Below, piece by piece: positions 1-10,270 of a DNA stretch of 64,000 bases (position 1 is its first letter; each line of letters begins with the position of its first letter). The DNA comes from Pseudonocardiales bacterium (GTDB lineage: Bacteria; Actinomycetota; Actinomycetes; Mycobacteriales; Pseudonocardiaceae): NCBI GenBank assembly GCA_023252195.1, contig JAHEXI010000013.1, positions 24,064-88,063 of the forward strand, given 5' to 3'. The position numbers and the translations under genes are program-made. A model generated the notes under the pieces. It was given only the letters and a program-made list of their open reading frames with translations, ran no database searches and was not told the origin of the DNA.

Positions 1-1
1 C

Positions 2-637
2 ACCGGTCTGAGCAGATATCAGCTGTGTCGCTGGGAGAAAGGCGCCCGCGAGCCGACTTTGGCAATGGTGCGGAGGTTACTGGGCGGGTTCGGTTTGGCG
101 GTCACCTTCGGGTTGGAGCCGAGTACCGCTGCTCTTGACCAGCGGCTGGAAACCGGCGCGGACGCGATAGGGCTGGACGCGTGGCTGCTGGCGAACCGGG
201 TGGTGTGGCCCGCGCTGCTGGCCGGAGTACCGATGGTCGTCGGCGGGGAGTTCGCGGCGGGTCTGCAGGGTGTCCCGATCGAGGAGCCCGAAATGGTGCT
301 CCATCTGAGGCTGACCGATCTCAACGCATTTCACCAGGTGGTGCGGACCGCGCGGTGCTCGCTGGGGGTCCTCGGGGCATCCCTTGATCCGCTGAAGCCT
401 GAAGAGATCACGGTCGGTAGCGACCTGGCGGTGGTGGCGATGGTCGGCACCATCCGGGTCCTGCTGGTCGATGAGCTGCCGGTAGCGAAAGTGATCAGTG
501 TCGAGCGCCAGTTCGTCGGGGACAAGACCCCGATCGACGTGCCGGTTGTTCCGCTGGCGGCGTTGTGGGAGTCCGGGATGCTCGGGACGGCCGCGGTGGC
601 GCTGGCGCAGCGGCTACTGCAACGGGCGACGGGTTAG
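2..637 (+). CDS. XRE-family helix-turn-helix regulator, 5' end cut by the window
   Basis: The reading frame is open from the left edge, so the gene starts upstream and its first residues are missing. The first visible residues carry the second half of an XRE/HTH_3 domain, with LSRYQLCRWEKGAREPT matching the usual recognition helix and the RWE-G-P turn. The following roughly 170 residues are hydrophobic and of no family I recognise; in such regulators this part usually senses a ligand or makes the dimer. The stop lies 11 bases before tldD on the same strand, so it may share a transcript with tldDE, but nothing in the sequence links their functions. The internal ATG at 59-64 falls inside the HTH and is not the true start. 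Confidence 0.75.
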   Translation, partial: TGLSRYQLCRWEKGAREPTLAMVRRLLGGFGLAVTFGLEPSTAALDQRLETGADAIGLDAWLLANRVVWPALLAGVPMVVGGEFAAGLQGVPIEEPEMVLHLRLTDLNAFHQVVRTARCSLGVLGASLDPLKPEEITVGSDLAVVAMVGTIRVLLVDELPVAKVISVERQFVGDKTPIDVPVVPLAALWESGMLGTAAVALAQRLLQRATG

Positions 638-648
638 GGTCAGTCATT

Positions 649-2166
649 GTGAGTACCGGCGTGATCGATCCCGATTTCCTTGCCCTGCCGTTGCGGGCGG
701 TGGCCGATGCCGCGCTCGGGCGGGCGCGTGAGCTGGGCGCCGAGCACGCTGATGTCCGCATCGAGCGGACCAGCCAGCAGCTGATCCGGCTGCGCGACGG
801 AACCGTCGCGACAGCGCAGGACTCGACCAGCATGGGGCTGGCCGTCCGGGTGATCGTCGAAGGCACCTGGGGTTTCGCCTCGCACCTCGAGCTGACCCCG
901 CAGTCCGCCGCCGCCACTACGGAGCGGGCCATCGAGGTGGCTCGCACGCTGCGTCCGCTCAATGCGGAGCGGGTGGAGTTGGCGGCGGAGCCGGTATACC
1001 CCGACATGGTGTGGGTCGGCGACTACGAGATCGACCCATTCACGGTGCCGCTGGGCGAGAAGGTCGCGTTGCTGTCGGAGTGGTCGAGCCGGTTGCTCGC
1101 CGCGGACGGAGTCGAGCACACCGATGTGACCTTCCGGGCGGTGAAGGAGACCAAGTTCTACGCCGACTCCGCCGGTACCAGCACCACCCAGCAACGGGTC
1201 CGGATGCACCCGGCGCTCACCGCGGTCACCGTGGACCGGGCATCCGGCTCGTTCGAAAGCATGCGGACCTGCGCGCCGCCCACCGCCCGGGGCTGGGAGT
1301 ACCTGGCCGACAACACCCACTGGGACTGGGACGGTGAGCTCGCGCAGATCCCGGAGTGGCTGGCGGAGAAGGTCAAGGCGGCCAGCGTCCAGGCCGGCCG
1401 GTACGACTTGGTGATCGACCCGACCAACCTGTGGTTGACGATCCACGAGTCGGTGGGTCACGCCACCGAGTACGACCGGGCGATCGGTTACGAGGCTGCC
1501 TACGCCGGCTCCTCCTTCGCGACCCCGGACAAGCTCGGCACACTGCGTTACGGCTCGCCGATCATGCACGTCACCGGGGACCGCACCCAGACGCACGGTC
1601 TCGCGACCATCGGCTACGACGACGACGGCGTCGCCACCTCACGTTGGGATCTGGTGGCCGGTGGCACGCTGGTCGGGTATCAGACCGATCGTGTCTTCGC
1701 CCGCCGGCTGGGGCTGGAACGCTCGGCGGCCTGCGCCTACGCCGACTCGCCACACCACGTGCCCATCCAGCGAATGGCCAACGTGTCGCTGCAACCCGAT
1801 CCCGATACCGACACCGCGACCGCGGAGCTGATCTCCGGGGTGCAGCGCGGCATCTACATCGTCGGCGACCGCTCCTGGTCGATCGACATGCAGCGGTACA
1901 ACTTCCAGTTCACCGGCCAGCGGTTCTACCGCATCGAGGGCGGCGTCCTGGCAGGGCAGCTGCGCGACGTGGCCTACCAGGCCACTACCACCGATTTCTG
2001 GGGTGCGATGGAGGCCGTCGGCGGCCCGTCGACGTGGTCGCTCGGCGGAGCGCTGAACTGCGGCAAGGCCCAACCCGGTCAGGTCGCGGCGGTCAGCCAC
2101 GGATGCCCGTCGGCGCTGTTCCGCGGCATCAATGTGCTCAATTCCCGCGAGGAGGCCGGCCAGTGA
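649..2166 (+). CDS. tldD: TldD, metalloprotease subunit of TldD/TldE
   Basis: Family knowledge: TldD pairs with TldE (PmbA) to form a zinc peptidase that degrades unfolded or leader peptides, with the metal site in TldD. The protein is 505 residues, normal for the family, and carries the HExxxH zinc motif as HESVGH at residues 266-271, followed by the conserved Glu. The GTG start at 649 is chosen because an upstream in-frame ATG at 565 lies inside the preceding gene and would add 28 arginine- and glycine-rich residues not expected for TldD. tldE follows with a GTGA overlap, so the two are translationally coupled. In other organisms TldD/E matures some RiPPs. A RiPP-like cassette lies 30 kb away, but any link is only speculation. 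Confidence 0.93.
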   Translation: MSTGVIDPDFLALPLRAVADAALGRARELGAEHADVRIERTSQQLIRLRDGTVATAQDSTSMGLAVRVIVEGTWGFASHLELTPQSAAATTERAIEVARTLRPLNAERVELAAEPVYPDMVWVGDYEIDPFTVPLGEKVALLSEWSSRLLAADGVEHTDVTFRAVKETKFYADSAGTSTTQQRVRMHPALTAVTVDRASGSFESMRTCAPPTARGWEYLADNTHWDWDGELAQIPEWLAEKVKAASVQAGRYDLVIDPTNLWLTIHESVGHATEYDRAIGYEAAYAGSSFATPDKLGTLRYGSPIMHVTGDRTQTHGLATIGYDDDGVATSRWDLVAGGTLVGYQTDRVFARRLGLERSAACAYADSPHHVPIQRMANVSLQPDPDTDTATAELISGVQRGIYIVGDRSWSIDMQRYNFQFTGQRFYRIEGGVLAGQLRDVAYQATTTDFWGAMEAVGGPSTWSLGGALNCGKAQPGQVAAVSHGCPSALFRGINVLNSREEAGQ

Positions 2167-3563
2167 TCCGTCCTGACGAGCTGACCACGACCGCGCTGGC
2201 CGCGTCGAAGGCGGACGGCTGCATCGTGGTGCTCACCGACACCAGCGAGGTCAACGTGCGTTGGGCGAACAGCACGATGACCACCAACGGGCACACCACC
2301 ACTCGCTCGTTCGCCGTGATCTCGGTTTTTGAGGACTCGGTTGGCGTGGTGAGCGGTAACGGTGTCGACCTCGATGAGGTGCGCGCCGTGGTGGCGGCCA
2401 GCGAGGACGCCGCCCGGCAGTCCGGGCCGAACCGCGATGCCGCGGCACTGCTGGATGGCGCTGCTGACGACGACTACGACGCGCCGGCCGCGGCCACCGA
2501 GATCGGGGTGTTCGCCCGCCTGACCGATGAGCTGGCCGCCGCGTTCGCCAGCTCTCGTAATGAACTGCTCTACGGATTCGCCGAGCACCGCCTGGAAACT
2601 ACCTGGCTGGCGTCCTCCAGCGGGCTGCGCCGCCGTTGGGTCCAACCCACCGGCACCGTCGAGCTCAACGGCAAGATCGCCGACGACCTCACCCGCAGCG
2701 CCTGGGCCGGGGCCTACACGGCTGATTTCACCGATCTGGATTTCACCGCGCTGGCCGCCGAGGTGCGCCGCCGACTGAGCTGGTCGGGTCGGCAGGTGGA
2801 GCTGCCCGCGGGTCGGTACGAGACCATCCTGCCGCCTTCAGCGGTCGCCGATCTCATGCTTTACATGGCTTGGTCGATGGATGGCCGGCCGGCGCACGAG
2901 GGGCGCTCGCCGTTCGCCGCGCCCGGCGACCGGGCCAGCGACAAGCCGGGCGACGAGCAACCGGGCGGCACCCGGCTGGGTGAGCGGCTCACCGACCTGC
3001 CGCTCACGCTGTCCAGCGATCCCGTAGCGGCAGGCTTGCAAACCGCACCGTTCCTGGTCACCACCGCCTCGGGCGACTCGGTGAGCGTCTTCGACAACGG
3101 CGTCGGCGTGCACCGGGTCGACTGGCTGCGCGACGGCACGATCAACGCGCTGGCCTACCCCCGGGCGGCCGCCGAGGAGTTGGGTGGGCGGTTCACCCCA
3201 CCGCCGGAGAACCTGGTGCTGACCGGGGGCTCTCCGGCGTCGACCGACGACCTGGTGGCGCGCACCGAGCGTGGGCTGCTGCTGACCTGCCTGTGGTACA
3301 TCCGTGAGGTTGACCCGGTGTCGTTGTTGCTCACCGGTCTGACCAGGGACGGGGTGTACCTCATCGAAGGTGGTGAAGTGGTCGGTCAGGTGAACAACTT
3401 CCGGTTCAACGAGAGCCCGATCGATCTGCTCCGGCGGGTCACCGATGTCGGCGCTACCGAGCGGACCTTGTGCCGGGAGTGGAAGGACTGGTTTTCCCGC
3501 ACCGCGATGCCCCCCATCCGGGTGCCGGACTTCAACATGTCCTCGGTGAGCCCAGCTAGCTAG
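2163..3563 (+). CDS. tldE: TldE/PmbA, partner subunit of TldD
   Basis: This 466-residue protein of the PmbA/TldE branch starts at a GTG overlapping the tldD stop. Like other TldE proteins it lacks the HExxxH zinc motif, so it should be the non-catalytic half of the hetero-oligomer that forms the closed chamber. The C-terminal part, with the segment [20 protein letters not shown], matches the conserved end of the family. Length and order (tldD then tldE) are typical for actinobacteria. The longer frame beginning at 1356 is a shadow running through tldD in another frame. Confidence 0.92.
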   Translation: MIRPDELTTTALAASKADGCIVVLTDTSEVNVRWANSTMTTNGHTTTRSFAVISVFEDSVGVVSGNGVDLDEVRAVVAASEDAARQSGPNRDAAALLDGAADDDYDAPAAATEIGVFARLTDELAAAFASSRNELLYGFAEHRLETTWLASSSGLRRRWVQPTGTVELNGKIADDLTRSAWAGAYTADFTDLDFTALAAEVRRRLSWSGRQVELPAGRYETILPPSAVADLMLYMAWSMDGRPAHEGRSPFAAPGDRASDKPGDEQPGGTRLGERLTDLPLTLSSDPVAAGLQTAPFLVTTASGDSVSVFDNGVGVHRVDWLRDGTINALAYPRAAAEELGGRFTPPPENLVLTGGSPASTDDLVARTERGLLLTCLWYIREVDPVSLLLTGLTRDGVYLIEGGEVVGQVNNFRFNESPIDLLRRVTDVGATERTLCREWKDWFSRTAMPPIRVPDFNMSSVSPAS

Positions 3564-3675
3564 CACCTGCGATATCGCAGTGCAACGCACTGAACCGATT
3601 TTGGAGGGTGAGCGATCTCTCAAGCGTGAGCTCGGCACTGAGTGGTCACCTGGGGTTAGCCTTTTTACCATCCGG

Positions 3676-3682
3676 TAGGAGG
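3676..3682 (+). promoter_or_regulatory. Ribosome binding site deciding the pckG start
   Basis: TAGGAGG lies 6 bases before the GTG at 3689. It sets the start of pckG there instead of at the upstream in-frame start at 3608, and gives the usual family length. Confidence 0.7.
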
Positions 3683-3688
3683 CGAGCA

Positions 3689-5518
3689 GTGACTGCAGCG
3701 ACCATTCCAGGCCTGGATGATGCCCCGATAAGCCACTCACGGTTGCTCAACTGGGTGCGCGAAATCGCCGACCTCACCAACCCCGACCGCGTCGAGTGGT
3801 GCGACGGATCCCAGCAGGAATGGGACCGGCTCACCACCCAACTGGTCGACGCCGGCACGGTGCGCCGGCTGGCCCGCAAACCGAACTCATTCTGGGCTGT
3901 CTCGGATCCCGCGGACGTGGCCCGGGTCGAAGAGCGCACCTTCATCTGCTCGCGAGCGCAGCGGGACAGCGGACCCACCAACAACTGGATGCACCCGGAC
4001 GAGATGAAGTCGATCATGACCGGGCTGTACCGGGGATGCATGCGCGGTAGGACTATGTACGTGGTGCCCTTCTGCATGGGCCCGCTGGGGGACGCGGCAC
4101 CCAAATTGGGCGTCGAGATCACCGATTCCGCCTACGTGGTGTGTTCGATGAAGATCATGACCCGGATGGGCGAGGCTGCGCTGCGCAAGTTCATCTCGCC
4201 CGACGGTGCCGAGGCGGACTTCGTGGCGTGCCTGCACTCGGTGGGTTACCCGCTGGCACCCGGCGAAGCTGATGTGCCGTGGCCGTGTAACGACACCAAG
4301 TACATCAGTCACTTCCCCGATGACCGGATGATCTGGAGCTACGGCTCCGGCTACGGCGGCAACGCGCTGCTGGGCAAGAAATGCTACGCACTACGGATCG
4401 CCTCGGTGATGGCCCGCGACGAGGGTTGGCTCGCCGAGCACATGCTGATCCTCAAGCTGACCAACCCGCAGGGGGCGGCGCATTACATCGCGGCCGCGTT
4501 CCCCTCAGGCTGCGGCAAGACGAACATGGCGATGCTCGCGCCGACCATCCCGGGCTGGAAGGCCGAGACCCTGGGTGATGACATCGCCTGGATGCGCTTC
4601 GGTCCCGACGGCCGGCTCTATGCGGTGAACCCGGAGAACGGGTTCTTCGGCGTGGCGCCGAACACCAGCTGGAAGACCAACCCCAACGCCATGCGCACCC
4701 TGGAGTACGGCAACTCGATCTTCACTAATGTCGCGCTCACCGACGACGGTGACGTCTGGTGGGAGGGCGGGGATCCACCGCCGGCGCACCTCACCTCATG
4801 GACCAAACAGGACTGGACGCCCGCTGACGGTGCGGCCGGCAAGCGCGGCGCGCACCCGAACTCCCGGTACTGCACGCCGATGGCGCAATGCCCGATGCTC
4901 GCCGCTGAGTGGGACGATCCGCAGGGCGTACCGATCTCAGCGATCCTGTTCGGCGGGCGCCGGGCCGGCACCATCCCCCTGGTCAACGAGGCTTTCGACT
5001 GGCAGCACGGGGTGTTCCTGGGTGCCACGCTGTCCAGCGAGAAGACCGCAGCGGCCGCCGGCCCGCTCGGCGAGGTGCGCCGCGACCCGATGGCGATGCT
5101 GCCGTTCATCGGCTACCACGCCGGTGACTACTTCCAGCACTGGATCGACACCGGCAAGCGCGCCGACGCCAGCAAGCTCCCCAAGATCTTCTACGTGAAC
5201 TGGTTCCGTCGCGGCGAAGACCAGCGGTTCCTGTGGCCAGGTTTCCGGGAGAACAGCCGGGTACTCAAGTGGATCATCGAACGGATCGAGGGCCGGGCCG
5301 CAGCGGTGGACACCCCGGTCGGCCGGGTACCCACCCCGGATCAGCTTGACCTGTCCGGCCTGGACATCCCGATCGACGATGTCGCCGCAGCGCTTGCGGT
5401 GAACAGCGACGAGTGGCGCGCCGAGATCCCCTACATCCAAGCGTGGTTCGACAAGATCGGCGAGCCCCTCCCCACCGTGCTGCACGACGAGCTCGCCGCT
5501 CTCAAGCACCGCCTCTGA
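3689..5518 (+). CDS. pckG: Phosphoenolpyruvate carboxykinase (GTP)
   Basis: Catalyses oxaloacetate + GTP to phosphoenolpyruvate + GDP + CO2, the entry step of gluconeogenesis, in the cytoplasm. The 609-residue length fits the GTP-dependent class. The P-loop reads FPSGCGKTN, with Lys277 for phosphates and Cys275 as the hyper-reactive cysteine typical of this class. FGGRR and the [11 protein letters not shown] block are also recognisable. The gene stands alone between tldE and a strong terminator. The first 69 codons are echoed by a diverged truncated copy on the minus strand at 28168-28377. Confidence 0.96.
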   Translation: MTAATIPGLDDAPISHSRLLNWVREIADLTNPDRVEWCDGSQQEWDRLTTQLVDAGTVRRLARKPNSFWAVSDPADVARVEERTFICSRAQRDSGPTNNWMHPDEMKSIMTGLYRGCMRGRTMYVVPFCMGPLGDAAPKLGVEITDSAYVVCSMKIMTRMGEAALRKFISPDGAEADFVACLHSVGYPLAPGEADVPWPCNDTKYISHFPDDRMIWSYGSGYGGNALLGKKCYALRIASVMARDEGWLAEHMLILKLTNPQGAAHYIAAAFPSGCGKTNMAMLAPTIPGWKAETLGDDIAWMRFGPDGRLYAVNPENGFFGVAPNTSWKTNPNAMRTLEYGNSIFTNVALTDDGDVWWEGGDPPPAHLTSWTKQDWTPADGAAGKRGAHPNSRYCTPMAQCPMLAAEWDDPQGVPISAILFGGRRAGTIPLVNEAFDWQHGVFLGATLSSEKTAAAAGPLGEVRRDPMAMLPFIGYHAGDYFQHWIDTGKRADASKLPKIFYVNWFRRGEDQRFLWPGFRENSRVLKWIIERIEGRAAAVDTPVGRVPTPDQLDLSGLDIPIDDVAAALAVNSDEWRAEIPYIQAWFDKIGEPLPTVLHDELAALKHRL

Positions 5519-5527
5519 CCCGCATTC

Positions 5528-5577
5528 AGCGGGCTCAGCGGGGTTATCCAGGCCTGTTTTACCCCGTTGAGCCCGCT
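5528..5577 (+). terminator. Hairpin terminator after pckG
   Basis: A 17-bp stem (5528-5544 with 5561-5577, one G-T wobble) encloses a 16-base loop, 10 bases after the pckG stop. There is no U-run, which is common for actinobacterial intrinsic terminators. Confidence 0.7.
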
Positions 5578-5579
5578 CG

Positions 5580-5774
5580 ATGCGCATAATGTCTCAGATG
5601 TGGTGGAAGGTGTTGCTGCTGGTGCCGCTGTTGGTGTTGGTCACGCCGCTATACAACAGCGATGAGCCTCGGGTGTGGGGGTTCCCGGTGTTCTACTGGG
5701 TGCAGTTCCTCTTCGTCCCGCTCGGGGTGATCTGTGTGGCGGTCGTCTACCTGAAGGCGGGTGACCGACGGTGA
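5580..5774 (+). CDS. DUF3311 small membrane protein
   Basis: A 64-residue protein with two predicted membrane segments (about residues 8-24 and 36-58) and the aromatic-rich middle typical of DUF3311. In actinobacteria this small protein almost always sits directly before an SSS-family symporter and is presumed to be its accessory subunit. Here its stop overlaps the symporter GTG by 4 bases. In-frame ATGs at 5580, 5589 and 5598 are all possible starts and no clear ribosome site decides between them. Confidence 0.8.
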   Translation: MRIMSQMWWKVLLLVPLLVLVTPLYNSDEPRVWGFPVFYWVQFLFVPLGVICVAVVYLKAGDRR

Positions 5775-7417
5775 CGGTGCGCTGGACCGAAACGGCCATC
5801 TTTGCGGTGCTGTTCGTGCTGGTCACCGGGCTGGGCTTCTACGCCGCCCGGTGGCAGCGCGGTGGCACCCTCGATCACCTCGATGAGTGGGGCCTGGGCG
5901 GTCGCAGGTTCGGCTCGTGGGTCACCTGGTTCCTCATCGGTGGCGATCTCTACACCGCCTACACCTTCGTCGCGGTGCCCGCGTTGATGTTCGGTGCCGG
6001 GGCAATGGGGTTCTTCGCGTTGCCCTACACCGTGCTCGTCTACCCGCTGGTGTTCCTGCCGCTGGTCCGGCTGTGGTCGGTGTCGCGGGTACACGGTTAC
6101 GTGACCCCGGCGGACTTCGTGCAGGGCCGTTACGGATCGCCGACGCTGGCCCTGCTGGTGGCGGTCACCGGAATCGTCGCCACGATGCCCTATATCGCCT
6201 TGCAACTTGCCGGCCTGGAAGCGGTCCTGCGCACGATGGGCCTCAATGGCGCCGGCTTGGCCGGGCATGCCCCGTTGTTCATCGCTTTCGTGATCCTCGC
6301 TCTGTACACCTACCAGTCCGGCCTGCGGGCCCCCGCGCTGATCGCCTTCGTCAAAGACGGCTTGATCTATCTGGTGATCATCGCCGCGGTGATCATCCTG
6401 CCGGCGAAGCTCGGCGGCTGGGGCTCCATCTTCGACGCCGCGAATGCGAAGTTCACCGCCACGAAAACGCCGAGCGACGGAATCCTGCTGGGCGCGAACA
6501 ACCAGCTGCAGTACATCACGCTGGCGCTGGGCTCGGCGCTGGCGCTGTTCCTCTACCCGCATGCCGTCACCGGCGCACTGGCCTCCCGGAGCCGCACCGT
6601 GATCAAGCGGAACATGGTGGCGCTGCCGGCGTATTCACTGGTATTGGGATTGCTGGCACTACTGGGTTATGCCGCGATCGCGGCGCACACCAAACCGATC
6701 GTTAACGCGGCCACCGGCCGCGCGGATTCCAACACCGTCATCCCGATGCTGTTCGAGGGGCAGTTCCCCTCGTGGTTCGCCGGGATCGCATTCGCGGCCA
6801 TCGGGATCGGCGCGCTGGTGCCTGCCGCGATCATGTCGATCGCGGCGGCGAACCTGTGGACCCGTAACATCTACAAGGCCTATCTGCATCGCGACGCCAC
6901 TACCGAACAGGAGTGCCGGCAGGCCAAAATAGCCTCACTGGTGGTGAAGTTCGGTGCGGTGGCCTTGATCGTATTGATCGACCCGCAATACTCTATCGAT
7001 CTGCAGTTGATTGGCGGCGTGATCATCTTGCAGACTTTGCCCATGGTGGCGATCGCGCTTTACACGCGCTGGTTCCACACCTGGGGTCTGGTCGCCGGAT
7101 GGGTCGTCGGTATGGGTTGGGGTTTGACCCTGCTCTATGGCATTCCCAACCCGGCCAGCGGAAAGCAACACTTCGGCGGATCAGCGCTCGCGCTGGACAA
7201 GTTGTCGATCGTAGGTTGGCAGCCTTTCGCAGGCTCGCCGACGCAGGCCTATGTCGGATTCGTCGCGCTCATCGGCAACCTCGCCATAGCCATACTGGTC
7301 ACGATCGCGCTACGCCAGCTACGCGTCTCCAACGGTACTGACCAGACCACCCCCCAGGACTACCTCCAAGAAGAAGGCTCCCCGAACCTCAAACCAGTAG
7401 CCGGCCTGCTCCGCTGA
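5771..7417 (+). CDS. mctP: Sodium:solute symporter, MctP-like
   Basis: A 548-residue integral membrane protein of the SSS family with about 13 predicted helices. The segment SVSRVHGYVTPADFVQGRYG matches the family. The DUF3311 partner points to the MctP branch, whose characterised members import lactate, pyruvate and similar monocarboxylates; the substrate here is an inference. Import of such acids beside pckG would fit growth on gluconeogenic carbon. A hairpin follows the stop. Confidence 0.87.
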   Translation: MTVRWTETAIFAVLFVLVTGLGFYAARWQRGGTLDHLDEWGLGGRRFGSWVTWFLIGGDLYTAYTFVAVPALMFGAGAMGFFALPYTVLVYPLVFLPLVRLWSVSRVHGYVTPADFVQGRYGSPTLALLVAVTGIVATMPYIALQLAGLEAVLRTMGLNGAGLAGHAPLFIAFVILALYTYQSGLRAPALIAFVKDGLIYLVIIAAVIILPAKLGGWGSIFDAANAKFTATKTPSDGILLGANNQLQYITLALGSALALFLYPHAVTGALASRSRTVIKRNMVALPAYSLVLGLLALLGYAAIAAHTKPIVNAATGRADSNTVIPMLFEGQFPSWFAGIAFAAIGIGALVPAAIMSIAAANLWTRNIYKAYLHRDATTEQECRQAKIASLVVKFGAVALIVLIDPQYSIDLQLIGGVIILQTLPMVAIALYTRWFHTWGLVAGWVVGMGWGLTLLYGIPNPASGKQHFGGSALALDKLSIVGWQPFAGSPTQAYVGFVALIGNLAIAILVTIALRQLRVSNGTDQTTPQDYLQEEGSPNLKPVAGLLR

Positions 7418-7432
7418 CCCCGTTTGCCTCGT

Positions 7433-7486
7433 TCTGGATGCAGACTGCTGTTGCTGGGCCTCCGAGAGCCGCAGTCTGCATCCAGA
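7433..7486 (+). terminator. Perfect 16-bp hairpin after mctP
   Basis: Arms 7433-7448 and 7471-7486 are exact reverse complements around a 22-base loop, 15 bases after the mctP stop. There is no U-tract. Confidence 0.65.
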
Positions 7487-7539
7487 CTGCGGCGCGGCGG
7501 GTCGGGGGGTGCGGCGAGGTGCGGCATACTGCGGGGGTT

Positions 7540-8019
7540 ATGGGGGTTCGGAGCGGGGTCGGGGTTGCAATCGCCAGCATCGTCGTGCTGGGGGTTTTAG
7601 GTGCAGGCTGTTCGGGGGCGGCGAGGCCGACCGAACCCAGCCAGCCCAGCTCGTCGCCTGGCCTTTCGGTCGAACCCAGCGCTCCCGCCGAGCCCTCAGA
7701 GCCGACGTCAGAGCCGACCCCGTCGCCGGGCTCGGCAGCGCCCGGGGCGAACTGGTTGCGGGTATCCCCCCAGCAGGGCGCTCCGGGATCGACTGTGTCG
7801 CTCGACCTCGCATGCCTGGACAACGTCGGTGCAGTGCACTCACCGGTGCTCGACATCGGTGCGTTGAAGGGCAACCCCGAAGGCCACCAACCGTGGCGGC
7901 TTTTCGGTACTGCCACGGTCCGCCCGAACGCCGCCAGCGGTCAGTACCAGATTTCCACGACCTGCGGAGCCAACGAACTGTCCACCGATTTCACCGTCGT
8001 CGCACCGCCGCCTCGGTAG
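7540..8019 (+). CDS. Secreted lipoprotein, unknown function
   Basis: 159 residues from the ATG at 7540. The N-terminus has a signal peptide with hydrophobic core GVAIASIVVLGVLGAGCSG; Cys near residue 25 is the likely lipidation site, although the lipobox is not perfect (Gly at -3). A linker rich in Ser, Pro and Glu (about residues 30-66) is followed by a roughly 90-residue globular domain with cysteines in DLACLD and STTCGANE that could form a disulfide. I do not recognise the domain. It probably sits on the outer face of the membrane. An upstream in-frame ATG at 7438 lies within the terminator and is not used. Confidence 0.65.
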   Translation: MGVRSGVGVAIASIVVLGVLGAGCSGAARPTEPSQPSSSPGLSVEPSAPAEPSEPTSEPTPSPGSAAPGANWLRVSPQQGAPGSTVSLDLACLDNVGAVHSPVLDIGALKGNPEGHQPWRLFGTATVRPNAASGQYQISTTCGANELSTDFTVVAPPPR

Positions 8020-8076
8020 CGGTGGCCGAGCCCGATCTCCACCGGGATAATCGGCCGGGGGACGGAGGTGGCGCGG

Positions 8077-8712
8077 ATGTTCGCTGATCGCGCCGACGCG
8101 GGGCGGCAGTTGGGCCAGCGGTTGCAGCATCTCCGGGGCCCCGAGGCAGTTGTCCTGGGCCTGCCACGTGGCGGGGTTGAAGTCGCGGCTGAGGTGGCGG
8201 CAGCACTGGCCGCTCCACTAGACGTGATCATGGTGCGCAAGCTCGGCGTACCGTCGCAGCCTGAGCTGGCCATGGGCGCCATCGGGGAAGGTGGCGTGCG
8301 CATCGTGCTACCCGAAACGGTCCGTCGTGCCGGTGTGACCCCAGACGAGCTAGCCGCCGTGGAAGTCCGGGAGCGAGCCGAGCTGCAACGGCGCGCCCAG
8401 CGGTTCCGCGGTGACCGACCCCACATCCCGCTGGCCGGGCGGACCGCCGTGGTGGTCGACGACGGCATCGCGACCGGGTCTACCGCTCGGGCCGCATGCA
8501 AGGTCGCCCGAGCTCTCGGTGCGGCCCGCATCGTCCTGGCGGTTCCGGTGGCGCCACGCGGCTGGGTGCGCGGAATGCCCGACGCCGCCGATGACTTCAT
8601 CGCCCTGCTCACGCCTGCGGCGCTGCAGGCGATCGGCGTCTGGTACTCCGACTTCTCCCAAACCACCGACGAGCAGGTCGTCGCCCGCCTGCGCGGCGCC
8701 GTCACGGGATGA
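8077..8712 (+). CDS. Phosphoribosyltransferase-domain protein
   Basis: 211 residues. The PRPP-binding loop reads VVVDDGIATGSTA (about residues 128-140), and the N-terminal VLGLPRGGVEVA is the other hallmark of this family of stand-alone PRTases, often found in stress or dormancy loci of actinobacteria. The substrate is unknown. The ATG at 8077 has GGAGG 8 bases upstream; a GTG at 8068 overlaps that site and is less likely. Confidence 0.85.
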   Translation: MFADRADAGRQLGQRLQHLRGPEAVVLGLPRGGVEVAAEVAAALAAPLDVIMVRKLGVPSQPELAMGAIGEGGVRIVLPETVRRAGVTPDELAAVEVRERAELQRRAQRFRGDRPHIPLAGRTAVVVDDGIATGSTARAACKVARALGAARIVLAVPVAPRGWVRGMPDAADDFIALLTPAALQAIGVWYSDFSQTTDEQVVARLRGAVTG

Positions 8713-8956
8713 CGACCGCCGCACCATGCAACGGGTCGCGTGATTGCGCACCTTTTTCCGAATAGTCGGTCTGCTATTTCCGGGAAATAAGTGACGAAGA
8801 GTGGCACAGTTGATACCGACAGCGATTAAGTGTGAAATCGGTAACACCGCGACAGCTGTAGTCGATGAGAACGATAAGGCGGCATCGGCATAGCGCTGCG
8901 GCCTGAGTCACGATGGCCGCGCGATGGCAACGCATCGGATCGGAAAGGTCGGGACG

Positions 8957-9235
8957 ATGAAGAGCTTCGATCACGCGTTGTGGGACCACGAACTAGCCGA
9001 GTACCTCAGCCTGCACCCCGACCTGGAAAACCTGCCACCCCCGGCGTTTCCGCGGCGGTCGCGACTGGCCCGGGGATTACGTCGGATACGTCGGTTACGG
9101 CAATCGTGGCGAGCACGCCGACGGCAGTGGTATGAGCGGTTACGAGGTGGTTACTCGCTGCTTGTCATCATGGTGGTAATCGAGACGTTGGTTCTGGGTG
9201 CCATTGTCGGCTGGTGGCTCGGCTGGCATCTGTAG
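8957..9235 (+). CDS. Small membrane protein with basic linker
   Basis: 92 residues from the ATG at 8957. An acidic and aromatic N-terminus (MKSFDHALWDHELAEYLSLH) is followed by an arginine-rich stretch (about residues 35-62) and one C-terminal membrane segment, SLLVIMVVIETLVLGAIVGW. I do not recognise the family. The arginine cluster next to the helix predicts an N-in orientation. It lies upstream of selD with a 36-base gap, so the two may be co-transcribed. Confidence 0.5.
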   Translation: MKSFDHALWDHELAEYLSLHPDLENLPPPAFPRRSRLARGLRRIRRLRQSWRARRRQWYERLRGGYSLLVIMVVIETLVLGAIVGWWLGWHL

Positions 9236-9271
9236 ACTACGTCGAGCCGAGCGACAGTAGAGTCGATCGAT

Positions 9272-10270
9272 GTGACCGCAACGAAGATCCGGCTCACCCA
9301 GTTCGCCCACGGCGGTGGCTGTGCCTGCAAGATCCCGCCCGGCGAACTGGAGTCGGTGCTGGCCGGGCTGCTCGGTGCCGAGGTCACTGACCCGGTCGGT
9401 GAGCTGATCGTCGGTCTGGATGACGGCGACGACGGCGCGGTGGTGCGGATCCAGCACGGTCTGGCGGTAATCGCCACCGCGGATTTCTTCACTCCTGTGG
9501 TCGATGACCCCTACGACTGGGGTCGGATCGCGGCGGCCAACGCGCTGTCCGACGTCTACGCCATGGGCGGGCGTCCGGTGGTCGCGGTGAACCTGCTCGG
9601 CTGGCCACGTGACGTGCTGCCCCTTGAGCTGGCCGCCGAGGTGTTGCGCGGCGGCCGCGATGTGTGCGGCAGCGCCGGCTGCCACCTTGCCGGCGGGCAC
9701 AGCGTGGATGATCCAGAGCCCAAGTACGGCATGGCAGTCACCGGCATCGCCGACCCGCGGCAGCTACTGCGCAACGACGCCGGCGTGGCGCGCACGCCAC
9801 TGTCCCTGACCAAACCGCTGGGCATCGGAGTGCTCAACAGCAGGCACAAAGCCACCGGCGAGATCTTTCCGCACGCCATCGAGGCGATGACCACGCTCAA
9901 CGCGGCGGCCGCCACGGCGGCGGTGGCCGCCGGTGCGCGGTGCGCCACCGACATCACCGGTTTCGGGCTGCTCGGACACCTGATGAAGCTGGCCCGGGCC
10001 AGCGGGGTTTCGGCGGTGCTGGACGCCGCTGCGATCCCCTACCTCGACGGTGCCCGCCAGGCGCTGGCCGGCGGTTACGTCAGCGGAGGTACCCGGCGCA
10101 ACCTGGACTGGGTACGCCCGCACCTCGCGGCGTCGGTCGACGAGGATGAGCTGCTGTTGCTGGCCGACGCGCAGACCTCCGGCGGCCTGCTGGTGGCCGG
10201 TGAGATTCCCGGCGCACCGGTGATCGGCGAACTCCTACCCCGGGGCGAGAAGCTGATCACGATCTCCTGA
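9272..10270 (+). CDS. selD: Selenide, water dikinase SelD
   Basis: Makes selenophosphate from selenide and ATP, the selenium donor for selenocysteine and selenouridine. The catalytic block reads GGGCACK with Cys17, Cys19 and Lys20, the same positions as in E. coli SelD. A cysteine, not selenocysteine, is used at the active site. The 332 residues fit the family, and the AIR-synthase-like fold motifs, including the ISGGL-type TSGGLL near the C-terminus, are present. selA, selB and a tRNA-Sec gene are not visible nearby, so the gene stands apart from the rest of the pathway. Confidence 0.95.
   Translation: MTATKIRLTQFAHGGGCACKIPPGELESVLAGLLGAEVTDPVGELIVGLDDGDDGAVVRIQHGLAVIATADFFTPVVDDPYDWGRIAAANALSDVYAMGGRPVVAVNLLGWPRDVLPLELAAEVLRGGRDVCGSAGCHLAGGHSVDDPEPKYGMAVTGIADPRQLLRNDAGVARTPLSLTKPLGIGVLNSRHKATGEIFPHAIEAMTTLNAAAATAAVAAGARCATDITGFGLLGHLMKLARASGVSAVLDAAAIPYLDGARQALAGGYVSGGTRRNLDWVRPHLAASVDEDELLLLADAQTSGGLLVAGEIPGAPVIGELLPRGEKLITIS

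Noticed and set aside
1356..2162. Long open frame in tldD in another reading frame.
   Set aside because: Arg/Pro-rich shadow frame. Only its continuation from the GTG at 2163 is a real gene (tldE).
8713..8956. Possible tRNA-Sec or small RNA upstream of selD.
   Set aside because: No acceptor or T-arm pairing and no anticodon UCA context could be found.
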